Positions 19,546-31,600 of a stretch of 64,000 nt of DNA are shown here, one piece after another. The DNA is from Desmodesmus armatus. Lineage: Eukaryota > Chlorophyta > Chlorophyceae > Sphaeropleales > Scenedesmaceae. Location: NCBI GenBank assembly GCA_007449985.2, contig VIIQ02000575.1, forward strand, positions 124,001 to 188,000, in the 5' to 3' direction. The notes under the pieces were generated by a model. The model saw only the letters and a program-made list of their open reading frames with translations. It was not told the origin of the DNA and searched no databases. Each line of letters starts with the position of its first letter. Position 1 is the stretch's first letter. Position numbers and translations under genes: made by a program.

Positions 19546-22500
19546 GCTGTGAACCCTACCCAATTTTGAGAGTGTGCAAGCATGACTGTTTGTGTGACTG
19601 TCCGCCGACAAGGCGTGCTGGGCGCACTTTGTACAACACTCCAACTTAGACACCCCAGTGTGTGTGTGTCTCTGTGCTTGCTGGCATGACTACGTCACTA
19701 CTGCCTGTCTTTCCGTGTGTGACAGCAGGCAGCAGGAGATCTTTGAGGGCGTTTGGTGTGCCTGAAAGCTTTGTGGTGCACGTGGCCATGCACTCCTTCT
19801 GTTTGTGTGTGCCCTGTGGTCAGCCTTGTGGCTGTGGCTGCAGAGTAAGGCTTGCTAGTTGCTTCCCGTCAGTGCATGCATGCATTCTTGCATGCACTCA
19901 GCAGTTGGTGTGCATTGCATGATGCGTAGGGAGGGCTAGGGTTTTGCCCAATGGTGGTTGTGGACGCGCATCATGCATGCTGCTTTTGTGTCTGGCTGAC
20001 TGCCATGAGTGGTTGACCCGGTGCTAGTGGTGCAGGACATCATGCATGTACTGTTGGTATGGCTGCCTGCTGCCTGCATGGTTTGGCCGCTGGGCCTTGT
20101 ATGCACGTGGGGGGCCGTGAGCATGGTTACTGGTTGATCAGAAGGAGCGTGGCACATGCATGCATGGAGCTGCAGGCATTGTCTGGTTGGCAGGCATGCT
20201 GTGCAGTATGGGACACCCTTTTTTGCCGCACTGACAGCACATGGTACACAACTACCTCTTTTGCCACTACGAATGGCATGGTCAGATGTGTGCACAGTAT
20301 GACGGTAGGACCCCTGTGTTTTGTGGTTGTGCAGCTGCACAGCCGTGAGCAGTAGTGTCTTGTGTCTAGCTGTGCCGTTTTGCTCTTTTTGCCCGTATGC
20401 ATGCACAGCTGCTGCTGCATGCTGTGCATTTGTGCACTTTTGTGCACACACACGGCAGTTTGCGAGGCCTTCTACACAGTCTCTCTCCCCCCCGGGCCGC
20501 CCATTGTAGGCAGGGCATGTCCTGCACGTCTTCCTGCAAAGGTTGTGCTGACACCTCGGGGCTCAATATGCTGTTTGAATAGCTTTGAACTAGATTTTGG
20601 AGATCAAACTGCGTCTCGTTGTTGTCATTGTTGTTGTTGTCAGGGGACTGACCAGCAGTGTTACTGCCTGGCTGTTCCAGCTGCCCCTGACACCCCCTGC
20701 ATACACGAGGCTCCTGCCAGTGCTGCCCATGCATGCTGTGCTGTGCTGTGAGCCACACTCACTGCTTGCCATGCCATGGCATCACAGCGTGATGCGCCTG
20801 GTCTGCATTGAGGAGGCTCGTGTTGGTTGTTGCAACGCATGCATGCATGTTAGCACGGTATCCCGCTGCTGCGCCATGCCAAAATAGACATGTATGTTGC
20901 CTTGCTGACAGCTGCTGCTGTCAGCACTGCAGTGCCTGCTGCCCCCAGCACCGCACTGTGTTACTTCCTCCTGCTGCCACTGCAGGATTGGCCTAGTCTG
21001 AAGCACCTGTGTGCTTCGGATACCAATTGGGATACGTGTCATGCCCATATGACACATATCTCCCCGTTAATGCTGGATGGATAGACATTGTATAGGGGTT
21101 GAGCCAAACCATTGGCTGAGCATGTGCCTGCAACGTGCATCAGCATGTTACCGCATCAGCACAGCCTTGCGCAGAGTGCACCCCTACCTTGGTGCAAGTT
21201 ACCATCAGACAGCTCTGTGGCTGGCCATCAACGGCATGTATGTATATTCATACACCCACATGCAACAGGTCATGTGGCCTGTTAGCTGTATATTTTATAT
21301 GTTTGTGATAGTCGCTCGAGGTTCACCCCATGCATGATGAGCCTGTGTGACTGTGGATTTGTAGTTGTGCTGGATGCGTCCCCAGTTCCAGAGTAGAGAG
21401 AGATTTGCATGCAAATGCATGTCTTGCCAAGCAGTGTCTCATTTGTTGCTTGCGTATGCACTCTCAGCTCCTGCATAGTGCTCATGAATGCCAGCTGGTG
21501 TGCTGCTGACTCAGCCTACGGTTGGCGGCTGCTGGTAACTCACCACTCAAACTGAACTTCTTGGACTCCGTGACTACAGGGGCGTTCAGTCAGCCATGCA
21601 TGGACTGGAGATGGGCAGCAAGTTGAAAACTTCACAGCAAGCACTTGTATGCAGTGCTGTGCCGTGCCGTTCCTCATCATGCAGCTGCTTGAACAAATTT
21701 TTCCTGGTGCCCAGGATGCCACATCAGCCCCAAGCAGCTCAACAACATGCAGCTGTCCATCTCACAATTAGTTGTCCATGTTGACCATTTGGGCCAGTGC
21801 GTGACAGACCGGGTGAGGCACTCAAACAGTAATGTATGTGAACAAACTCCTCCAGCAGTGAGCCAAACTGCCTTTGCAGGTGCACCATGAACATCTCAGA
21901 TCCTGATACAATTCATGAAGCTGGTTAGTACTACTTGTACTGTTTAAGGAGGGTGTTGCTGGGCTTGAGATTTCATTATAGTTTGTGCCTGATCATGAAT
22001 CAATTGCTGTATTGGTGGCGACTCTTTTGCATACTGTGCTATTGCTCCACAGGTGGCCATGGTTGGTTGATACCTGCAGAGCAAGCGATCGCTGTGCATG
22101 TGCATGCATCGTCGTTATTATGTATCAAAGATTCATATATGCACGCTTGCGAAGGTAGGAGCCAATCAACAGCACCAGCCTTGAGTTTGGGCGGCAAAGG
22201 TGTTTTGCACGGACCGATTGCTTGTCAAAGATCCAAACTGTCTAAGACTATCTGACATACCCAATGTATAGCTTTTAGGTTGTGCACTGCACATGACATG
22301 GCAGGTGCAGAGCTGCCACGAGGGTTTCACGCACTTCTCGAAGCACTGAAGTCGTTTCATCCGCAAGAAGGGTAATATTGTGTTGTCAAGACATTCTTTC
22401 GTATATCTGTGTCATCAGCTGCATAGCCCACCTAGACAAAGTAGTGGGCCTACCGACTGCTCCAAGCCCTCTCTCGTACAGTCACCCCAACCTCAACACA

Positions 22501-22612
22501 AAAGCCGAAATCAAAGGTACGTGAGTAACACAGAGCGTCAGCTGCACGCGCTCCCCCCTAGGGGCTTCCCGCCTGACGCTGTTGTACTGTATACGTAGGC
22601 TCAGCGCATACC
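19546..22612. other. Intergenic region between GH5-A and GH5-B
   Basis: About 3 kb with many TGCATGCA-type motifs and no reading frame that looks coding. It should contain the 3' UTR of GH5-A and the promoter of GH5-B; neither signal could be pinpointed. Confidence 0.5.
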
Positions 22613-25600
22613 ATGGCGCCCCGGGCCCAATGTGGCCTAGGCGCCATGTTTTTGACATTAGTGATAGCAGCTGTGCTCGTCGACGCCAGTGCAGCAGCAT
22701 CACCGCTCACTGCAGCAGCAGCAGCTCCCACAGTATCACCAGTCACCCAAGCAGCAGCAAAGCCAGCTGGAAACCAGCCAGCAGCGCACATTGACCTTTT
22801 GTCAGCTGTTGCACCAGTGGCAAAGACGCAGCAGCTGCCTCCTTCCACTGTTATCGTCAACAAGGTGGGTGCAGTGCCTCCACTGGCTCCAGTGCCTATA
22901 GTGGCCAAGCCAGCTGAAGATCCTGCAGGGCTCGTGGTTAAGGCAGCAGATCAGCTGTCTGCAATCAAAGCTCCTTCCAAGGATGCTGCAGCAGCTGACA
23001 AGCCTGCAACAGCAGCAGCGCCTAAACTGGCTGACACCCCAGCCAACAAGCCAGCTGACAAGCCTGCAGCAGCACAGCAGCCCAAGCCAGCTGACATCCC
23101 TGCCGAGAAACCTGCAGCAGCAGCAGAGCCCAAGCCAGCCGACAAGCCTCCTGCAGCAGCAGCAGAGCCGAAGCCAGCTGACAAGCCAGCCGACAAGCCA
23201 GCTGACAAGCCTGCAGCAGCAGCAGAGCAGCCAAAGCCTGCTGACAAGCCTGCAGCAGCAGCAGAGCAGCCAAAGCCTGCTGACAAGCCTGCAGCAGCAG
23301 CACCAGCACCAGCTGCAGACCCTAAGCCTGCTGACAAGCCAGCAGAGCGGCCTGCAGCAGCAGCAGAGCCCAGACCAGCTGACAAGCCTGCAGCAGCAGC
23401 AGCGGACCCCAAGCCTGCTGAGAAGCCAGCTGTTAAGCCAGCCGACAAGCCCACAGCAGCAGCAGAGCAGCCCAAGCCAACTGACACCCCTGTGGACAAG
23501 CCTGCAGCAGCAGCAGAGCAGCCGAAGACAGTGGGCAAGCCTGCAGACAAGCCTGCAGACAAGCCAGCTGACATACCTGCACAGAAGCCTGCAGCAGCAG
23601 CAGAGCCTCAGCCAGCTGACAAGCCTGTAGACAAGCCTGCAGACAAGCCAGCTGACATACCTGCACAGAAGCCTGCAGCAGCAGCAGAGCCTAAGCCGGC
23701 TGACAAGCCAGCAGAGAAGCCCACAGCAGCAGCAGAGCAGCCCAAGCCAGCTGACAAGCCAGCCGATAAGCCTGCAGCAGCAGCAGCAGAGCAGCCCAAG
23801 CCAGCTGACAAGCCAGCCGATAAGCCTGCAGCAGCAGCAGCAGAGCAGCCCAAGCCAGCTGACAAGCCAGCTGATAAGCCTGCAGCAGCAGCAGCAGAGC
23901 AGCCCAAGCCAGCTGACAAGCCAGCCGATAAGCCTGCAGCAGCAGCAGAGCAGCCCAAGACAGTGGACAAGCCAGCTGACATGCCTCCACAGAAGCCTGC
24001 AGCAGCAGCAGAGCCTAAGCCAGCTGACAAGCCTGTGGAGAAGCCTGCAGGAGCAGCAGAGCCCAAGCCAGCTGACACACCCCCACACAAGCCTGCAGGA
24101 GCAGCAGAGCCCAAGCCAGCTGACACACCTGCACAGAAGCCCGCAGCAGCTGAGCCCAAGGCTGCCGACAAGCCAGCGCAGAAGCCTGCAGCAGCAGAGT
24201 CAATGCCAGTGCAGAAACCAGCAGAGCAGCCCAAGCCAGCTGAAAAGCCTGTGCATAAGCCTGCAGCTGCAGAGCTCAAGCCTGTGCAACAGCCTGCAGC
24301 AGCAGAGCCCAAGCCAGCTGACAAGCCAGTGCAGAAGACTGCAGCAGCAGAGCCTCAACCCGCACAGATGCCAGCAGCAGCAGAGCCCAAGCCAGCTGAC
24401 AAGTCGGTGCAAAAGCCTGCAGCATCAGAGCCTCAACCCGCACAGAAGCCCACAGCAGCAGAGCCAACGCCCGCCAAGCAGCCTACACAGATCCCTGCAG
24501 AGCAGCCCAAGCCTGTGCAGAATCCGGCTGCAGCAGAGCCAAAGCCCACACAGAAGCCGGCTTCTGTTGAACCTATGCCTGTGCAGAAGAAGCCTGCAGC
24601 AGCAGAGCCCAAGGCCGTGCAGAAGCCAGCAGCAGCAGAGCCCAAGCCAGCTGACAAGCCCCTTCAGCAGCCGGCAGCAGCAGAGCCTCAGCCCGCACAG
24701 AAGCCCACAGCTGCAGAGCCAAAGCCCGCCAAGCAGCCTACACAGATCCCTGCAGAGCAGCCCAAGCCTGTGCAGAATCCGGCTGCAGCAGAGCCAAAGC
24801 CTGCACAGAAGCCGGCTTCTGTTGAACCCACGCCTGTGCAGAAGAAACTTGCAGCAGAAGAGCCAAAGCCAGTGCAGAAGCCAGTGCAGATGCCTGCAGC
24901 AGCAGAGCCCAGGCCAGCTAGCAAGCCCACTCAGCAGCCAGCAGCAGCAGCTGAACCCAAGCTTGCCGACAAGCCCGTGCAGAAGCCTGCAGCAGAAGAG
25001 CCCAAGCCAGCTGACAAGCCTGGTCAGCAGCCAGCAGCAGCCCAGCCAAAGCCAGCCGAGAAGCCAGTAGAGCAGCCCACAGCAGAGCCAAAGCCTGCGC
25101 AGAAGCCTGCAGCAGCTGAGCCACAGCCGGCTGACAAGCCAGTGCAGATGCCAGCAGCAGCAGAGCTCAAGCCCGTGCAGAAGCCAGCAGCAGCAGAGCC
25201 TAAGCCAGCTGACAAGCCTGTTCAGCAGCCGGCAGCAGCAGAGCCCAAGCTTGCCGACAAGCCCGTGCAGAAGCCTGCAGCAGAAGAGCCCAAGCCAGCT
25301 GAAAAGCCTGTTCAGCAGCCGGCAGCAGCCCAGCCAAAGCCAGCGGAGAAGCCAGTAGAGCAGCCCACAGCAGCAGAGCCCAAGCCTGTGCAGAAGCCTG
25401 CAGCAGCTGAGCCAAAGCCAGCCGACAAGCTCCCACAAAAGCCAGCAGCAGCAGAGACCAAGCCAGTGCAGAAGCCTACACCAGCCGAGCCTCAGCCCGC
25501 ACTGCACCCCGCAGCAGCAGAGCCCAAGCCAGCTGACAAGCCAAACGCTGTCCAAACACAGCCTGCAGTACCAGCGACAACACCAGTGGCCACAACCCCA

Positions 25601-28600
25601 CCAGCCGCTGCCGCCCCTACCCAGAACCGCACCACTCAACTCGAGCCTATTAAGCTCTACCTGGTGGCCACATTCGCCCAGGGTATCACCCCACCCAACT
25701 CCGGAGTGAAGCTTATTGCCGATGCCATCCTCACAAAGCATGTCGACTGCATTCAGGATCAGGCAGTATCAGTCATTGCCCGCCCTTTCGGCAGCCACTA
25801 TAGGGCTAGGCCCCGTGCCACCGCTGGAAGCACCCCGGGATCACAATCCCCCGACGAGTATGGGGACGGAGTCCTACTGCCAATGATCCACAGCCATATG
25901 AAACGATCTGCGCTGGAAGGCAAGCAGGTGGTGCTTCCTCTGAGTGAGGACGCTCCTGTGCCTCAAGCAATGCCGGCCGCCAGCAACACCACAGCAGCCC
26001 CGACAGCGATGTCAGTCCCTCCAGAGGCTATTGACCTTGCGAAGGAGCCTCCCAGTGCCGCGCAGTGCAAGGTATGTAGTTTTGGGTTTAGGGCTTAGGG
26101 TTAAGGTTTCCTAAACCCTCAACCTCAACGGCTGGGAGGGGGAGAGAGGTGTCGGGTGTATGTTATTGATGGATTGCTGCTGTGTCAGCCTGTGCTGAGC
26201 ATGGTCTGACACGCAAATTGTACAAACAAAGCATTGTTGAAGAAAAGGGGGAAAACGAAACCACTGTATTGCTTCTTGGCACTACAGGGGTCCTTTGGCT
26301 TCATCCCAGGGCTCTACTCCCTCCTGGCGGCTTCCGTGGAAGGTGCTGACTGGGCCACTTGGAGCTGCCTTGCCTACAAAACCTCGATCAAAGACACCAA
26401 GGGCTATGCAAACGTCACTGCTGTGGAGATGTACAGTCCTGGCGCAGTGGAGCTCATCCCAGGGTTCACCTACACCTGCATTGCCTACTACCCTAAGGCC
26501 AATCCCACAGCCATTGCAGCAGCAAAGGAGAAAAACTGGGACACCTCTATTGCAGATGCTGTGGCCGCTGCAGTCAAGGCAGCAGCTGACACTACCTGCC
26601 CTGCGCTGACCTACCAGCCGCCGCTTCGTGGAGTGCCTCCGCCACCGATTCGTATCCAAGGGAACAAGCTCACGGCTGCTGGCAAGCCTCTGCAGATCCA
26701 TGGCCTGAACTGGTTTGGCTTCAATGTGCCGATGGGGGTAGTGGACGGCCTGTGGGCTGGCGGTACGGATCTTGCCTCAGACTTTGGCAAGATCTCCTAT
26801 CAGCTGAAGGTTTTGGGGTACAATGCAGTGCGCTTGCCCTTCACCCACAGGTAGGTGTTGTTAGGTGGTTGAGTGGGAAGGAAATGGGGGGCGGGGGTGG
26901 CAGTCCAGCATGGCAAGGCGGCTGATCATTGGGGGGGCGGCCCCCTGGCTTGCCTCCGTAACCATTTTCTACACACTGTTGGCTTCTCAGCGCTCGCACA
27001 CCACAGGCAGTAGCCCCTTACAGATCTGTGAGGGGCGACTCTAGAGTGCGCACCCTGCATGCAGGCACACGCTGTCTGCACACCGGCTTTTGGTTGCATG
27101 CCTGCTGAAGCCCTACTGATGTGTGTGCAACGCTGCTTCTTGGGGTTTTTGGCTCACAGGAACCTCCTCAACAAGCAGGTGTCAGACGTGGTGCGCGAGT
27201 GCGCCCCCACCACCGAAGACCAGCTCAGGCAGCGCGTCACCGACCCCACGAAATGGGAGCAGGCAAAGAACAAGGAGATGCCTCTCAACGTCTCCCCGAT
27301 GTTCAACCGCCAAGCCGGCAACTGCAACACGTACCTCCCTGGAGCTGGCAACATGGACCGCTTCTTATACGTGGTGCAGTCTTTCATCGCCCAGGGCATG
27401 TACGTCGTCCTCGACTACCAACCCATGGGCACTGAAGACTACGCATACGACCTCAATAAGTTCGTCTCCCAGTGGGCGGAGGTGTGGAAGCAGGTTACTT
27501 GCCTGCCAAACTGGGGCGTCGACATCTCTGGGCGCGTGTTTGTGGATGTCATGAACGAGCCAGACTCCATGGGTATCCGCTGGGAGGCAAACAACGACCG
27601 CCCCGGTGCTCAGCAGCTGTACCTTGGTACTGCGGACGCCCTGTGGAAGCTGACACCCAACCAGGTCATGTTCATGTTTGAAGGTGCGCGCGGTCAGGAT
27701 TGCCTTTCCTAGTGTTTTGTGGACACAATTTGTTTCTTCTTGCCCTGCTTGAATGCTGAGTGATGCAGACGTACACCAGTTGGCCCAGTACGGTATCTGC
27801 ACCTCGACTGGCACCATTCTCAGGTGGTCACCACCCGGGGCGTGTTGTGCCCCTAACCGTCCTGTGCTGCTTTGCCCCACCCTCAACTTCCCTGCCATGC
27901 TTGCCTGCTGCTGCTGTGTCACAGGCACTGGCCAGAACATGATGGGGCTCAGCTGGGGCAATGGCTTTGTCACCGACCGCAGTGTCATACAGAGCAGGGG
28001 CCTCAGTGATGCAAACGGCTTCTTCCAGCGCCTCGTCATCAGGCCATACGTCAAACAGGTGTGCCCCGCTGTAGGAGAATGCTGCTTGTGGCTGCCTGAT
28101 TTGGTCCCCCTCAGTATCGCAGTGCGCACTGTTGGATGCCCATGTTCCACCTGCACACGCGCCTGTGTGTTTACACATAGCGTACATGCGAGCCATATGC
28201 AAGCCAGCGTGTGTATGTGTGTGTCTCAATGTTGGAGTGCACACATGGTGTGTTGACAGCCCTCCTGGACCTGTTTGTGTTGTGCCGGCTGTGCTGGTGC
28301 TGCTGGCGCCTGTTGCCCCTGAAACACCATCAACATCTTTTTCAAGCTTCTGTGTCTTCCTCTGTCTGCCACATGTCACATGCCACATGTCACGCTACCA
28401 GGTGGTCATCACGCCCCACGTCTATCCTCCCACCATCACCGGAGCCACCTTCCTAGGCAAAGACCTCTGGGAGCAATCCCGTGTGGCTTTCGGCTACCTG
28501 CAGAGCCCCGGGTACTGTGGCAGCCCCATGCTACAGACAGAGGGCAGTGACTCATTCGCTACAGCCTCAACCGCCAGCACAGGGACGGACGGTTTAGTCA

Positions 28601-31600
28601 ACCTCCGAAGGCTCTTGTCTTTGGAGGGTGTTTCTGGCGGATCCAATGACAGCAACAGCAGCGGCGGCAGCGGTGTCATCTCTGGAACGATTCATAAGAT
28701 GCGGATGATGCTTCAGGGGTGGGGCATCCTGCAGGCAGGTCTGTCGGCCGCAGACCCAAGCCCGGTGGTGCCTGGGAAGCTGCAGCCTGCTGGGTGTGCT
28801 GTGTTCCCTGTGGTTATTGGGGAGACTGGGTCCAACTTTGCCAGTGAGACAGACAGGCAGTGGCTGCAGGACTTTGCTGACTTTATCATGGCTAAGGTGA
28901 GTGTTGGATAGGGTGGGGTTGGGGGGGGAGGGGGGGTGGTCAGACTCTCCGAGAGTCTGAGTCAGCGCAGCTGGTGGTGAGTGGATGCCATGAGAGAGAG
29001 CTTGAGCAGAAGTCAGCCAGAGAATATATGTTGCGGGTAGCATTGCATGCAGTTTCAGGCAATAGTGGCAGATGTGGCATACCCTTGCAAAGAATAAGAT
29101 TGGCAGCACCCCTGCAAAGTGCGCTGCGAATCCAGGGCTTCTGTGAAAGGTGTTGCATGTGTGCTGTGCTATGCTGTGCTGTGCTGTGCTGCAGGGTGGG
29201 GCCAGCTCCTACAACAGTCAGTCTCTGGCTGGCTGGCTGTGGTGGGCCTACAATGAGAACTCCATGGACACGTAAGCAACGCCGGACAGATTACTAATCA
29301 TGACTTATCAGACCTGACTGCCTGCTGAGCTGCACCTTCATGCACCTTATGCAACAGTGTGTCTATGCTGTGTATGCATCAGTGTAGGTTTGAGTGTTGA
29401 CTGGTTGTGGATTGAACGCCTGGCACTAGTGCTCGATGCAAAACCAGTCAACACTCAAACCTACGCTGATACACACACAGAATGACACACTACAGACTGA
29501 AAGACACACTACAGACTGACATAGACATCCAGTACTGTCCTTTGCTGCGAGGTGTATCTGCTGTCTGTCAGGGCAGAAAATTGCATTCTCGCTGCTAAGC
29601 CGCCCTCTCTGTTTCTGTTCCTGTTTCTGTCTTTGCCTGTGTTATCGCCTGTTTCTGCTGGGTGTTGCACAGGGGTGGCATTGTGATGAACCAATGGCAG
29701 GTAAGAGCATGCAGGGGGGCCAGAACCATATGCACTTCCAGGGTGGCTTTTGCGGCAATTGAACACACTGCTGCTGCCATCAGTGCAGCAAGCAGAGCAA
29801 CAGCTGGCCATGCATGCCCAATAAAGCAAGCCAAAAAACTTGATACCAAGCTTGCAGACGGCTGATACTGTGATGTCAGCTAGCTGCCCCGGCTTGCAAA
29901 TCTAGATGGTGCAACCGTCAAACATGTACTGCCACTGCCATTGTTCAACAGCAGTGTGGCTCGTCTTTGCCGTTGTGAGCCCTGTCATGACATGACTGTT
30001 CGTCCATGCTGCTGCTGTTTGTCTTGAATAGGACATCAACTGGGAGAAGATTCGTTACATGGTTGACAGGTTGGAGTTGAAGCCGTGGCATGTGGGTGCG
30101 CCAGACCGCAAGCCCCAGGTAAGACATGTTGGACTAGTGCACTGGCATCACAGGCACTACACAGCAGGGCACTACAGCACCAGGATACCGTACTGCACGG
30201 CACCATGCTTGCTACCCCCGTACTGCTGAGCTGGCAACCAATGCTGTTCAACAGCCACTGTCCGTGCAATGTCATCCTTGAGCACTTGCCATAATCTACA
30301 GAGGCTCTTGGCAACAACTGCCCACATATGCATGCACTCTCCTCAATGACACGTGTGTGTGTTGTGTCTGCGTGCAATGCAGCCCCCTGGCCCTACACCA
30401 TCACCACCCGTCAAGCAGCCCCCTATGCCATCACCACCCACCAAGCAGCCGCCTGCGCCCTCACCCCCACCCTCTCCCAAGCCCTCACCCTCACCCTCAC
30501 CCAAGCCAGCCCCCCCAGCAGCCAAACCCCCTGCCCCTACTCCGCCCACACCCAAACCAGCACCACCCGCACCAAAAGAGCCCACCCCCCCAGTGCCAAC
30601 GCCCCCAGCACCCCGCCCACCCGGCCCCAGCCCCCAGTACGCAAGCCCCCTGCACCCCTGCCTCCACGGGCGCCACCAGTGTGGAACCCCCCAGCACTGA
30701 TGCCGCCACGTGCACCACTGCCCCCACGCGCACCTCCTGCGGTTGGCAGGCCTCGGCGCCCTCGTCCTCCTGGCCGTAACTTCCCTGGCTTCCCTGGCCG
30801 CGGCGGTAGCTCTCCCTGGAGCCCCCGCTCCCCTCCCGCCTTCAACCCAGAAGAGGACGAAAGCCTCAATGTGCGCCCTGGTATGCCCGGCATCGGCGGA
30901 CGGCCCAACCAGCCAATCAACCAGCCTGAGCAGCGCAGGCAGCCAGTCAACCAGCCCAATCAATTCAGGCACATTGGGGGACCTGAGGAGCCTGAACAGT
31001 CACCCCCCAGCATGGGCATCCGGCGCCCACCAATCGGCAATCAGCAGCCATTCAGGTCGCCCCGCCGCCCAAGCCAGCAGCAACCTGAGGAAGAGCCCCA
31101 GCAGCAGCGCAGGCAGCCTATTCAGCACGATGAGGACGAGGGCCCTGTCCACCGTGGCGGACCTGGTGGCTTCGCGCGCCCTGGGATGGGCGACAGCCGG
31201 GGCCCTCGCAACAGCAACATGGGCCCCAGGCGCAGGCAGCCGTGGGGCCGCGGTCCCGAAGACGCGGCTATGAACACGAAGAAACCTGAGGCCAAAACGA
31301 GCTATGGTGGCGATCAGGTGCAAGACTTTGACGACGACGATAAGCCCCGCGAGTTCGAGCTGCTGCCGGAGCAGAAGGACAAGTACTCGAAGAAGCAGGG
31401 AGGGTCCGAAAAGAAATCCAAGAACCCCTACGCTGAAAAGGAAGACAAGCGGAAGCCCGGCTTCAAAACCCCAGCTCACGACGATGAGGACGAGCCCGCT
31501 AAGGGTCCCATTCTGGACGGGCCCGGTTTCAAGAGCCCTCAAAAGCCCAAGCCCAAGCCTAAGCCCAAGCACGAGCAAGAGGACTCCGATGACAAGAAAT

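Noticed and set aside
22802..24088. Long minus-strand open frames opposite the GH5-B repeats (also 23608-24324 and 24425-25741)
   Set aside because: They are shadows of the in-frame repeat array: Leu/Cys/Trp-rich translations with no domain, created by the regular GCAGCAGC codons.
30328..30630. 5' part of the long plus-strand frame that contains the GH5-B tail
   Set aside because: Before the C run at 30631 the neighbouring frame gives regular PPSPKP repeats in phase with exon 8, so that frame is the coding one there.
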